Shown: positions 8,047-16,403 of the stretch, piece by piece | Position numbering within the stretch: the first letter of the stretch is position 1 | How the letters are laid out: every line of letters begins with the position of its first letter | NCBI RefSeq assembly: GCF_018860505.1 | Contig: NZ_JAHKPU010000032.1 | Coordinates: 1-64,000, forward strand | Source of the DNA: Pacificibacter marinus | GTDB taxonomy: Bacteria > Pseudomonadota > Alphaproteobacteria > Rhodobacterales > Rhodobacteraceae | Length of the DNA stretch: 64,000 nt | Direction: 5' to 3' | The notes under the pieces: generated by a model | What the model was told of the DNA's origin: nothing | What the model saw: only the letters and a program-made list of their open reading frames with translations | Databases searched by the model: none | Translations under genes and position numbers: made by a program

Positions 8047-8135
8047 TGCCGCCGACACACATCGACAGTCTTCTCGCCAGCTTCCTGTTCCTTGATCATC
8101 GCTATGATTTGTTCGTCCGTAAATCGTGCCTTCAT

Positions 8136-8476
8136 TTGTCCGTCCTTTTGTTGGGCAGACTCTACACAAATCTGGAGGAGTTTTAGGGGCTCAGGTCAGG
8201 TCCATAGGAACGATAACGGGGTGCTAAGCCTTTACCTTAGATTCTGGCAACAGAAAAATGAGACCAAGTAAAACTCAAGTGTGAGGTGAATTTTAACCAC
8301 GAATTTCACCATGGCTCTAATCCCAGAAAAATATATAAAATAGTCGTTCGCTCGGTAGGTCGTCGTCCTATCACGATAGATCATGCCCAGTACAGATTAG
8401 GACCATTGGAGTTTCCTAAAAAACTTCAGCGTTGGACCAAATGGCAATCTAAAACCCGCTATTCTGTATCGGATGT
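8136..8476. other. Intergenic stretch left of IS3 copy B
   Basis: It contains the probable left end of IS3 copy B (GGGGCTCAGGTCA, 8186-8198) and then about 270 bp in which I see no coding region, RNA gene or clear terminator. It follows the 3' end of the sugar transferase gene on the minus strand. Confidence 0.4.
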
Positions 8477-9118
8477 TCATAAGACTGCTGGAATGGTTGC
8501 TACAAGGATGTGAAAATATCGACCAATGGAAGCAGGGGTGACATATTCGAGATCAAGATCTAGCATCTGGATGGGACTGAGCTTGTTTCGACCGCTGATT
8601 TGCCATAACCTGGTCATGCTCGGAGGCACTTCATGGCGCAACGCGTATTTCTTCGGGAAGAGAGAGACTTCTTCCACAGTATGCGGGCGTGGTCCCACAA
8701 GCGATATATGCCCAAGCATTACGCTGAATAGTTGCGGAAGTTCGTCAAGGCTTGTTTTTCGAAGAATCTTCCCAGTCTTGGTGATCCTTTTTTCCATACC
8801 CGTCTTGTACTGCCCCCGTGAAGGGTCGGCGGTCTTGAGCACTTCCAGAAGATGTTCATTTCCGGCGTTAGTATCATGTGTCCTGGTCCGGAACTTGAAA
8901 ATACTGAAGATCTTGCCTCGATACCCAACACGTTCCTGCAGGTAAAATATCGGGCCCGGAGAGTCTATCCGAACCGAGAGCGCGGATATCAACAGAATAG
9001 GCGCTGCGATGATGATAAGAAACGGGGTCATCAGAAAATCCATCACGCATTTGTATCTGGGGACCAAATACCTTTCGGACAATATTTCTTGATTATGATC
9101 TGTCTTTAGGGAACTCAC
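8477..9118 (-). CDS. Undecaprenyl-phosphate sugar transferase (bacterial sugar transferase family)
   Basis: Initiating phospho-sugar transferase that moves a sugar-1-phosphate from a nucleotide sugar to undecaprenyl phosphate at the inner membrane. One hydrophobic segment lies at about 28-48, followed by the family blocks VRIDSPGPIFYLQERVG, IFKFRT, LRKTSLDELPQL and LVGPRPHT. It ends at ATIPAVL, a few residues shorter than many homologues. The start is GTG at 9118; the upstream aminotransferase remnant stops at 9127, so the two genes once formed a sugar-modifying operon. Its usual partner, an amino-sugar-forming DegT enzyme, is broken, so its present role is unclear. Confidence 0.85.
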   Translation of the reverse strand: MSSLKTDHNQEILSERYLVPRYKCVMDFLMTPFLIIIAAPILLISALSVRIDSPGPIFYLQERVGYRGKIFSIFKFRTRTHDTNAGNEHLLEVLKTADPSRGQYKTGMEKRITKTGKILRKTSLDELPQLFSVMLGHISLVGPRPHTVEEVSLFPKKYALRHEVPPSMTRLWQISGRNKLSPIQMLDLDLEYVTPASIGRYFHILVATIPAVL

Positions 9119-9126
9119 GTGACTAG

Positions 9127-9735
9127 CTACTCTACTAGATCGTTGAAATGATCTGCGATCCGCAACACAACTTCATCACTTAAGCCCAGACCGGACGGGA
9201 GGGAAAGACCGCGCCCAGCGGCCTCTTGAGCTCTGGGCAGCGAGACATGATATGCGCCGGATGTGATCGCAGGCTGCATATGGCAGGGAACGGGGTAATG
9301 TATACCAACGGGCACGCCTTTGCGTCGCAACTCTTCGCAAATGCGATCCCTATCGGCGATCTGCACCACAACTTGGAGTGTCGCGCGAGACGACCCCAGG
9401 CGGATCATTGAAAATAAAAGCAGGAGGCTGAGCCAGATGGTTCCTGTAGAGATCAAATATCTCGTTCTTTCGTTTATTCCAACTCTGCAGATGCGGCAAT
9501 TTTATTGAAAGGATGCGCGCTTGAATTGCAGACCATGTACAGCGCAGAAATTCATTGCGTCATCCATATTACAGGCATGACCAAAGAGATGGACTGCAAT
9601 GAGTGCCCGCGTCTTCGAGACTTAGCAGTAGGCTATCCACTTCGATATCACAAAAAACTGGTGTCGCCCCACATCTTATGGCGGCAGCTGCCGTGGCGAA
9701 GAATGTGTTGGCCGGAAGAATGACCTCAGCGCCTG
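9127..9735 (-). pseudogene. DegT/DnrJ/EryC1 aminotransferase, broken
   Basis: PLP-dependent sugar aminotransferase family, normally about 370 residues. An N-terminal piece VILPANTFFATAAAAIRCGA-TPVFCDI (near 9640-9735) is in one frame. A second piece, ALIAVHLFGHACNMDDAM (near 9550-9605), is in another. The C-terminal 80 residues, VVQIADRDRICEELRRKGVP to DHFNDLVE (9127-9400), are in a third. The centre, with the catalytic Lys, is missing. The 5' part is replaced at about 9735 by an IS5-like transposase fragment read in the same frame. Confidence 0.8.
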
Positions 9736-9931
9736 CAGTTGTCTGTTTCCATGGCTCAGCGTTTCGACGAGGCGGAACGACTGCGGCCGTGCTGCGGTCG
9801 GAGATGGCGCCGAAAGATTTGTGCGTGTCGAAGGCGCCATCAGCGGTGACGCTGTCGATATCATGATCCGTGTCGATCTGGGCAAGCAAATCTGGAAGCA
9901 TCGATGCGTCGACGACGTTACTGCTGCTCAC
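9736..9931 (-). pseudogene. IS5-family transposase fragment
   Basis: The stretch SVTADGAFDTHKSFGAISDR with PPRRNAEPWKQTTAGA is the second catalytic Asp region of IS5-type transposases. Only about 65 residues remain. The reading frame continues without a break into the DegT remnant (VILPANTFF), creating a false fusion protein. The other side meets the IS30-like remnant at about 9985. Confidence 0.75.
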
Positions 9932-10019
9932 TGGCTGCTTCGGGCCGGTCGCAGCCGCCAGTGAACCTTCAATACACTTTGATGACTTTTTGTGATGCGG
10001 CGAATGTCAGCTTTGGAAG

Positions 10020-10600
10020 TGTGGTTTAAACGGATCGCCGCAACACAGGATTCAAATTTCTCTGCTGGGGTTTGGTATTGCAAGGTCTTTCGGGGGCGCT
10101 CGTTGAGTTGGCGCGCGACAGCGCTGAGTTTGGCTTGATCAGGGCAGTGATAACGCTTTGGGTGTCCTTGTTTTCGACCTTTGCCAACATCACAAGCTAT
10201 ATAGCTGTTGTTAGATCCCACGATGAGCTCGTCCTCCCAGTGCTCTGGCATGGCCCGACCCTCGACCTCCGAAGGGACGGGGTCGCCCCCTTGATCTTGC
10301 GCAACTTGAGCCCTTTCTGGGTCGCATGGCGGGACCATCTGATTGCGCGTGGACTGCGCAGACACTCCTATAATTCCTTATTCAAGACCCCACGGGTCTG
10401 CACATAAAGGCTGCGATAGAACGTCTCGTGGGACACGCGAAGATGCTCGTCCTCGGGATGTTTCCGCTTGAGCCAACCCGCTACCTGCTGCGGCGACCAT
10501 TTCCGTCGCAGCTTGCGTGCAATCAGTTGGCACAATGGATCATTGAACGCGAGCTTACATGATTTGGGCCGTGTTGCGCAGTCCCAAGCCCGTTGATCCG
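10020..10600 (-). pseudogene. IS30-family transposase remnant with internal deletion
   Basis: From upstream to downstream on the minus strand: LIARKLRRKWSPQQVAGWLK and EDEHLRVSHETFYRSLYVQ (N-terminal domain, about 10405-10540), a frameshift near 10375, MPEHWEDELIVGSNNSYIA (first catalytic Asp region), then a jump to QAKLSAVARQLNERPRKTLQ and QTPAEKFESCVA. The central catalytic core, including the motif with the second Asp, is deleted. It is not functional. Confidence 0.8.
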
Positions 10601-10644
10601 AGCGCGCCCAATGCTGCGGCCACCCCTTATCTGTACAAACCGTA

Positions 10645-11607
10645 TTAACGACAGAACTCGCCGGTCATCACCTCACCGTTGTTTGTGACCGTTTGAGTTG
10701 TGAATGAATAACACCCCTCGGTCTCAGCTGGCGCGTAGCGGATGAAATAGGGGTCACCTTCATATGTGTAATCCATACTGCGGCTTCCATCATCGTTTTG
10801 CGTAAACACTAGATCGTCAACCCCACCTTGCGGAGGACGACCTGGCTGCGCCCCGCCACCTGTTGCAGCAGACAAAGGACGCACGCGGGGCAAGGCATCG
10901 AAATCAGGGACTTCGCCCATGAGGCATTGAACGATGTAAGGGGAGTCGGGTGATGTGTGATAGCGGTAGCCAAACACCTCGTCGGGTTGACCATTGCACA
11001 CATCCAACGTCCCATCGGCAATCGCAGTACCGTCAGGATTGGCATCGCTGTAGATCGGAAAACCGTCAAAAGCCCAGCCAATAATTGCTGCGTCGCCAGC
11101 GTTTTTCATTTGCTCAATCATGCAGGTGGGTTTGGCGTGATAGTGGTAATCATCGCCCCGCCCCGCGTGGCCGCCGCAGACATCCAATTGATTGGTTTGC
11201 AACGTGTCGTGCTGCGCTTGATGGTGCGCGAGATCGGCCTCAGTCATCTCGCCGCCGCCTGTGTAATCGTAAATCGGCACACCGTTCACGGCCACGCCCA
11301 AAGCCGCATCGCGAGTCAAAGGCGTGGTCCCCAGCGTTGGCGTCAAGATGATCGGCGCGGCATATTCTGCAGGTACGGGAACCTGTTCGTTTGTGCCGAC
11401 AATTCCCGTCATCAAGTCGTGATCTGGGTATGTGTCAGATGTTAAAATGGCGTGGCTGTCGGTACAGGTCACTGTGACATCGCCCTCAAATCCCGCATCC
11501 GCGACAGAGGCGGCAACCACGCTACACTGATCGTCATGAGCGCTGGCGTATGTGGGAATAGAAATAATTGAAAAAGCGATGAGCGCGATAGGTTTGGAAA
11601 GGGTCAT
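10645..11607 (-). CDS. Secreted YHYH-domain protein
   Basis: A 320-residue protein with a signal peptide (MTLSKPIALIAFSIISIPTY, cut near ASA-HD). It contains the family signature GRGDDYHYHAKPTCM, and repeated His/Cys/Asp residues suggest a metal or ligand site. GWAFDGFPIYSD and YRYHTSPDSPYIVQCLMG are further conserved blocks. The function of YHYH proteins is not established. It stops 23 nt before the start of the next minus-strand gene's neighbour at 11630, so both secreted proteins are probably co-transcribed, this one second. Confidence 0.8.
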   Translation of the reverse strand: MTLSKPIALIAFSIISIPTYASAHDDQCSVVAASVADAGFEGDVTVTCTDSHAILTSDTYPDHDLMTGIVGTNEQVPVPAEYAAPIILTPTLGTTPLTRDAALGVAVNGVPIYDYTGGGEMTEADLAHHQAQHDTLQTNQLDVCGGHAGRGDDYHYHAKPTCMIEQMKNAGDAAIIGWAFDGFPIYSDANPDGTAIADGTLDVCNGQPDEVFGYRYHTSPDSPYIVQCLMGEVPDFDALPRVRPLSAATGGGAQPGRPPQGGVDDLVFTQNDDGSRSMDYTYEGDPYFIRYAPAETEGCYSFTTQTVTNNGEVMTGEFCR

Positions 11608-11629
11608 AATTTGACGGTCCTAAATATGA

Positions 11630-12271
11630 TTATTCAACGGTTAAGCGGCACAGAACAGTGTTGCTTTGTTCAAGATCAGGACCCCAGATCAATTCAGCAC
11701 TCTCAGCCCAATTGATTTCGTCGTAGCCATCCTTGGGGCTGACCTCATGTTCAGAATAGACATTTGCTTGCGGCCAATCTGATGCGTCAAAAGCGGCTGT
11801 GTCCCATCCTGCGGGTTCATCAGATATATCAAAGGTGCAGGTCCCTTCGCCAGCAACAGGATCAGACGATGTTTCGCAGGATTTATCGAGCGGGGCTGTA
11901 TGGATCACAAGACACTGCCAGCCATCGTCGCTTACAGCGACAGGCTCACCTGCCTCATCTAAAATCTGCAATATCACGCCCCCATCGCCCATTTGTTGGC
12001 GCGGGGTCCCAATGTATTCCAACCCTGTATCGTTCTCTTTGAAATCCTTGGCGACCAAACCAACCACAAACGGGCGCTCGGCCTCAAAGGTAAAGCTTTC
12101 AGCATTGAACGACCGCTCTGTGGTGATCGAAACACTGTCTTGTGCAACCTGTGCGCCATCAATGCGCATCTCAAACCAATTGTCGGCCCAAACATCTGCC
12201 GAAAGAGTTTCAGCTGAAAGCGGAAGTACAGTTGTGGCCAGCACAGCCAATGCGGTGAGAGCGGTCTTCAT
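11630..12271 (-). CDS. Secreted protein of unknown function, YHYH partner
   Basis: 213 residues with a signal peptide (cut near LSA-ETLSADVW). The mature part looks all-beta and contains a block resembling jelly-roll/galactose-binding-like domains (EPAGWDTAAFDASDWPQANV). Four Cys residues could pair in the periplasm. I do not recognise a named family. It is directly upstream of the YHYH gene (22 nt gap), and the two products likely act together outside the cytoplasm. Confidence 0.7.
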   Translation of the reverse strand: MKTALTALAVLATTVLPLSAETLSADVWADNWFEMRIDGAQVAQDSVSITTERSFNAESFTFEAERPFVVGLVAKDFKENDTGLEYIGTPRQQMGDGGVILQILDEAGEPVAVSDDGWQCLVIHTAPLDKSCETSSDPVAGEGTCTFDISDEPAGWDTAAFDASDWPQANVYSEHEVSPKDGYDEINWAESAELIWGPDLEQSNTVLCRLTVE

Positions 12272-12903
12272 GATTGGATCCTTTTCTGAGGCAATACATC
12301 TATAACGTAGCCGATGTATTTTTCCGTCGGAAAAAAGTATAAATTATGAAAAAACTATGAGACATTTTGCCCCCAAGAGCTATTTCGACCAATTGGAGCT
12401 TCAACACTACTAAGTGCCGACCTTCACGGTTAACCTAGCGAAATTCCGTTTCCCGCCCTGCCTTAGATGCGTAAGAATCTGGCATTCGCTATAAGGTGCT
12501 ACATTATGCTGCGTCATCACCAAAGAGCGGGCAAAGATCGAGAATCTGAAACTGTTGCACCGTTTTGATTCCAGTGATCCCGCCGATGATCTGCGCCACG
12601 ATCATGCGATTGCTGACGCATAGGCACAGGTGAATACGGACGGCCTGCACGGCGCGGCGTCTGATCAGCCATTGGTCTCTTTGAATCTGGACACCATCCG
12701 CGATGACCTTTCAAGCGAAGTCCGCCAGAACATCATTCAGCGCGAGCAATGCCAATCGCTGAAAATGCCTCACCAGCTGATCACGCTTTACCTCGCTCTA
12801 ATGCTCGCTAGATTGTGAACACAGCTTACCACGTTAGGGCTGGTGGTTTGACGCAGGACACACATCTTGTAACTACATTGAACAGGGCTCAAGAGGACAT
12901 GAC
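12272..12903. other. Intergenic region with a decayed coding remnant
   Basis: The left part should hold the promoter of the secreted-protein pair. From about 12490 to 12820 the plus strand has coding-like sequence broken by stops: ITKERAKIENLKLLHRFDSS, then, after a stop near 12620, NTDGLHGAASDQPLVSLNLD and QREQCQSLKMPHQLITLYLA. The first piece resembles the start of IS66-type TnpC proteins, but the match is short. I see no RNA gene. Confidence 0.35.
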
Positions 12904-13761
12904 ATGACATATACACCACCTAAGGTTTGGACTTGGGACGCAGAGAGCGGCGGCAAGTTCGCCAGTATCAATCGGCCTATCGCTGGACCGACCCATGACA
13001 AAGACCGGAAAGTGGGCAAACACCCGCATCAGCTTTATTCACTCGCGACCCCCAATGGCGTCAAAGTTACCATCATGTTCGAGGAACTTCTTGAAGCGGG
13101 CTTTTCCGAGGCAGAATACGACGCATGGTTGATCAACATCCAAGACGGCGATCAATTTGGTTCTGGCTTTGTTGAGGTCAACCCAAACTCCAAGATCCCT
13201 GCCCTATTTGACGAAACCAACGGTGTGCGCATTTTCGAATCCGGTGCGATCTTGCTGTATCTAGCCGAAAAGTTCGGAGCCTTCTTGCCAACGGACCCAA
13301 AAGGTCGGACCGAGACCTTGAATTGGCTGTTTTGGTTACAAGGCTCTGCCCCCTACCTTGGCGGCGGCTTTGGTCACTTCTATGCTTATGCGCCAGAAAA
13401 ATTCGAATATCCGATCAACCGCTTTGCAATGGAAACCAAACGCCAATTGGACGTGTTGGATCGACGTTTGGGGGAAAGTCAGTATCTGGGCGGGGATGCC
13501 TACTCCATCGCGGATATCGCAACATTCCCGTGGTACGGCGCGCTGGTCCAGAACATCATCTATGACGCGGCAGAATTCCTTGACGTATCCTCTTACAAGA
13601 ACGTCAATCGTTGGGTCGACGACATCGCCGCCCGCCCTGCTGTGATCCGCGGTAAGATGGTGAACAAAACATCTGGCGACGAGTCCAAGCAGCTGCGCGA
13701 GCGGCATGACGCAAGCGATTTTGACACGCAGACATGGGACAAAATCAAACCATCAGAGTAG
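12904..13761 (+). CDS. yghU: Glutathione S-transferase, YghU type
   Basis: 285 residues, matching the long Nu-class GST/disulfide reductase YghU. The thioredoxin-like N-terminal domain begins after an extension of about 45 residues (PHQLYSLATPNGVKVTIMFE). It contains VNPNSKIPALFD with the cis-Pro and FESGAILLYLAEKFG, which binds the gamma-Glu of glutathione. The helical C-terminal domain follows (YSIADIATFPWYG). YghU binds two glutathiones and reduces organic peroxides or disulfides. It is a single gene ending in a shared terminator. Confidence 0.88.
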   Translation: MTYTPPKVWTWDAESGGKFASINRPIAGPTHDKDRKVGKHPHQLYSLATPNGVKVTIMFEELLEAGFSEAEYDAWLINIQDGDQFGSGFVEVNPNSKIPALFDETNGVRIFESGAILLYLAEKFGAFLPTDPKGRTETLNWLFWLQGSAPYLGGGFGHFYAYAPEKFEYPINRFAMETKRQLDVLDRRLGESQYLGGDAYSIADIATFPWYGALVQNIIYDAAEFLDVSSYKNVNRWVDDIAARPAVIRGKMVNKTSGDESKQLRERHDASDFDTQTWDKIKPSE

Positions 13762-13786
13762 CAAGAGCACTGTGGCAAGACGTCAA

Positions 13787-13822
13787 CAAAAAGCGGGGCT
13801 GCTGATCTGCGGCCCCGCTTTT
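13787..13822. terminator. Bidirectional terminator between yghU and ETF-QO gene
   Basis: An inverted repeat with arms AAAAGCGGGGC and GGCCCCGCTTTT is separated by about 10 nt. A- and T-runs on both sides allow termination of the converging genes. Confidence 0.8.
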
Positions 13823-13832
13823 CAATGCAAAA

Positions 13833-15500
13833 TCACATATTGGGATAGTTCGGCCCATCACCGCCTTGCGGGGTGGTCCATGTGATGTTCTGACTTGGGT
13901 CTTTGATGTCGCAGGTTTTACAATGCACACAGTTTTGGAAGTTGATCACAAACTCTGGCGCGCCAGCTTTTTCAACGATTTCATAAACACCTGCGGGGCA
14001 ATAACGTTGCGCAGGTTCAGCATATTTGGCCAAATTAACTGCGATAGGCACAGACGGATCAGCCAATTTCAAATGGCAGGGCTGGCTTTCTTCGTGGTTT
14101 GTCGCGGCAAAGCTGACATTGGTCAGGCGATCAAAGCTGAGAATACCGTCCGGTTTCGGATAGGTAATTTCGGCAAAATCTTTCGCCTCGCCAGTCGCTT
14201 GTGCGTCGTTTTTGCCATGCTTCAATGTGCCAAAGACTGACAGTCCGAGCAAAGAATTAGTCCACATGTCTAAGCCGCCAAGAACCGTCGAGGCCAAAGC
14301 CCCCCATTTGGCCCACAAAGGTTTAACGTTGCGTACCTTTTTCAAGTCATCGCCGATATCTCCGTCACGCACAGCTGTCTCGTAATCGGTCAGCTCATCG
14401 CCTTCGCGGCCTTCAGAAATTGCCATGGCCGCAGCCTCGGCTGCCGCGATGCCAGACAGCATCGCATTGTGGTTGCCCTTGATGCGCGGCACGTTGACCA
14501 TGCCCGCAGAACAGCCCAACAAAGCACCGCCCGCAAAGGTCAGTTTCGGCAAGGATTGCAAGCCCCCCTCAGAGATCGCACGCGCCCCATAAGCGATACG
14601 TTTGCCGCCTTCCAACAGATCCGCCACAGCGGGGTGATGTTTGAAGCGCTGAAATTCCATATAGGGCGACAGATAGGGGTTCTCATAGTTGAGATGCACC
14701 ACAAACCCGACGTAGACCTGATTGTTTTCAATGTGGTAAATGAAGGACCCACCACCGGCATTACTGTTCAGCGGCCAGCCCATCGTGTGTTGGACGGTGC
14801 CTTCTTTGTGTTTTGACGGGTCGATTTCCCAAATTTCTTTCATGCCAAGGCCGAACTTTTGCGGCTCGTGCCCCTCGGACAAATTGAACTTGTCTATCAC
14901 GATTTTAGAGAGGGAGCCACGCACACCCTCGCCCAGCAAAACGTATTTGCCGCGCAATTCCATGCCCGCTTCATAATTGGCACCAATGCTGCCGTCCGCT
15001 TCGCGGCCAAATTCGCCAGCAACAACCCCCGCAACGCGGTCGCCTTCCATAACCAATTCAGATGCGGCCATACCTGGGAATACTTCAACACCAAGCTCTT
15101 CGGCTTGCTCAGCCAACCAGCGACAGACATTGCCCATCGAGACAATGTAATTGCCGTGGTTGGACATTAGTTTTGGCATCGGCCAATTCGGGATACGTAC
15201 AGAGCGCTTATCGGTCAAAAACAAGAAATGATCTTCGGTCACAGCTGTCTTGATTGGTGCTGATTTTTCTTTCCAATCGGGGATCAAACGATCCAATCCG
15301 ATGGGATCAAGAACCGCACCAGACAGAATATGAGCGCCAACTTCAGAGCCCTTTTCCAGCACCACAACCTCAAGATTGGGGTCGAGCTGTTTCAACCGGA
15401 TCGCAGCGGAGAGGCCTGATGGCCCCGCCCCCACGATCACGACGTCATAATCTATGCTTTCGCGCAGTGGAGCGTCTGTTTCATTGCTTGTTTGCGACAT
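13833..15500 (-). CDS. etfD: Electron transfer flavoprotein-ubiquinone oxidoreductase
   Basis: Membrane-associated FAD and [4Fe-4S] enzyme that passes electrons from reduced ETF to ubiquinone. At 555 residues it is full length. The FAD-binding motif VVIVGAGPSGLSAAIRLK lies at about 20-37. The C-terminal ferredoxin-like part carries the cluster cysteines (CPAGVYEI, NFQNCVHCKTCDIKDP). It starts 3 nt after the purU stop and is the last gene of the etfB-etfA-folD-purU run. Its presence there says the operon feeds electrons from a flavin dehydrogenase into respiration. Confidence 0.95.
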   Translation of the reverse strand: MSQTSNETDAPLRESIDYDVVIVGAGPSGLSAAIRLKQLDPNLEVVVLEKGSEVGAHILSGAVLDPIGLDRLIPDWKEKSAPIKTAVTEDHFLFLTDKRSVRIPNWPMPKLMSNHGNYIVSMGNVCRWLAEQAEELGVEVFPGMAASELVMEGDRVAGVVAGEFGREADGSIGANYEAGMELRGKYVLLGEGVRGSLSKIVIDKFNLSEGHEPQKFGLGMKEIWEIDPSKHKEGTVQHTMGWPLNSNAGGGSFIYHIENNQVYVGFVVHLNYENPYLSPYMEFQRFKHHPAVADLLEGGKRIAYGARAISEGGLQSLPKLTFAGGALLGCSAGMVNVPRIKGNHNAMLSGIAAAEAAAMAISEGREGDELTDYETAVRDGDIGDDLKKVRNVKPLWAKWGALASTVLGGLDMWTNSLLGLSVFGTLKHGKNDAQATGEAKDFAEITYPKPDGILSFDRLTNVSFAATNHEESQPCHLKLADPSVPIAVNLAKYAEPAQRYCPAGVYEIVEKAGAPEFVINFQNCVHCKTCDIKDPSQNITWTTPQGGDGPNYPNM

Positions 15501-15503
15501 GAT

Positions 15504-16394
15504 TTAGCCCATTCTTTCAGACGAGTAGCTGCCCGGTGACGCAGACACGACCACAGTTTTGTTGCCATTCAAGAACACGCGGTGGTTTGCGTGGGCGTGG
15601 ATGGCACGGGATAGAACTTGCGCTTCAACATCGCGCCCCAAAGACACATAATCCTCTGGGCTTTGCGCATGGGTAATACGCACAACGTCTTGTTCAATAA
15701 TCGGACCTTCATCAAGATCAGCAGTCACATAGTGAGACGTTGCACCAATCAATTTCACGCCGCGCGCAAAGGCTTGTTTATACGGGTTAGCACCCTTGAA
15801 GGATGGCAAAAACGAGTGGTGGATATTGATGATGCGACCTGACATTTTGGTACACATATCGTCAGACAAAATTTGCATATAGCGCGCCAAAACGATCAAT
15901 TCCGCACCAGAGTCTTCGACCACTTTCATAATCGCGGCTTCGGCTTCTGGTTTGTTATCTTTGGTCACTTTGATGCAATGAAACGGCAGGTCGTTGTTCA
16001 CCACAACCTTTTGATAATCCATGTGGTTTGAAATCACAGCAACGATTTCAATCGGCAAAGCGCCGATTTTCACGCGGTACAAAATATCATTCAGACAATG
16101 ACCAAAACGGCTGACCATAATCGCGACTTTCATCTTGATGCTTTCGTCATGGAAAGCAAACTGCATGTCGAAAGGCTTGGCCACTGCGGCGAATTCGGCC
16201 TCTAGATCACTTTGGGACACGCCATTTTCAGAGGTAAAGCTGACTCGCATGAAAAATTGATTGGTGTCCAGATCGTCATACTGCGAGCTGTCTGTGATGT
16301 TGCAACCGTGGTCAGACAGAAAGGTCGCGATAGCTGCAACGATGCCGCGGCTGGCAGCACAGGTCACGGTGAGGCAATGGTTTGTCATAGTCAT
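15504..16394 (-). CDS. purU: Formyltetrahydrofolate deformylase
   Basis: Hydrolyses 10-formyl-THF to formate and THF. An N-terminal ACT domain (about 1-85) is followed by the formyltransferase-like catalytic domain. The catalytic motif is visible in INIHHSFLPSFKGANPYKQA, with GATSHYVTADLDEGPIIEQD after it. AAGGAC precedes ATG 16394. It follows folD with a 9-nt gap. In methylotrophic marine bacteria this step releases one-carbon units as formate. Confidence 0.95.
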   Translation of the reverse strand: MTMTNHCLTVTCAASRGIVAAIATFLSDHGCNITDSSQYDDLDTNQFFMRVSFTSENGVSQSDLEAEFAAVAKPFDMQFAFHDESIKMKVAIMVSRFGHCLNDILYRVKIGALPIEIVAVISNHMDYQKVVVNNDLPFHCIKVTKDNKPEAEAAIMKVVEDSGAELIVLARYMQILSDDMCTKMSGRIINIHHSFLPSFKGANPYKQAFARGVKLIGATSHYVTADLDEGPIIEQDVVRITHAQSPEDYVSLGRDVEAQVLSRAIHAHANHRVFLNGNKTVVVSASPGSYSSERMG

Positions 16395-16403
16395 ATGTCC
16401 TTT

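Larger units (their letters stand above)
6647..8135 (-). mobile_element. IS3-family element, copy B, riddled with palindromic inserts
   Basis: The coding part runs from the OrfA start (ATG 8135, MKARFTDEQIIAMIKEQEAG) to the OrfB stop at 6647 (SPVAFERKVA). The terminal inverted repeats are not defined with confidence; candidate ends are near 6605-6640 and 8186-8198. At least seven short palindromic sequences interrupt the frames: 6803-6816, 6832-6877, 6889-6946, 7228-7271, 7474-7513, 7683-7721, 7795-7838 and 8002-8042 (the first is a short partial copy). Between the inserts the transposase sequence reads well, so the element was intact before they arrived. Confidence 0.8.
7736..8135 (-). pseudogene. 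IS3-family OrfA (copy B), interrupted
   Basis: OrfA is the DNA-binding partner of OrfB. The start ATG (8135) gives MKARFTDEQIIAMIKEQEAG and EKTVDVCRRH, a normal helix-turn-helix beginning. It is then broken by the palindromic insert at 8002-8042. The distal half, MRKITAHRGTDVVSKEDLDL to REILKKATVFFASQKP (stop 7736), is in a good frame. It carries the insert at 7795-7838 as extra residues DLIRICKPSGGRLAR between RRENRLLK and RKREILKK. The two halves may come from different IS3 subgroups, which would imply recombination at the first insert; this is uncertain. Confidence 0.7.

Noticed and set aside
10072-10407. Plus-strand frame across the IS30 remnant
   Set aside because: It is the reverse shadow of recognisable IS30 transposase codons on the minus strand.
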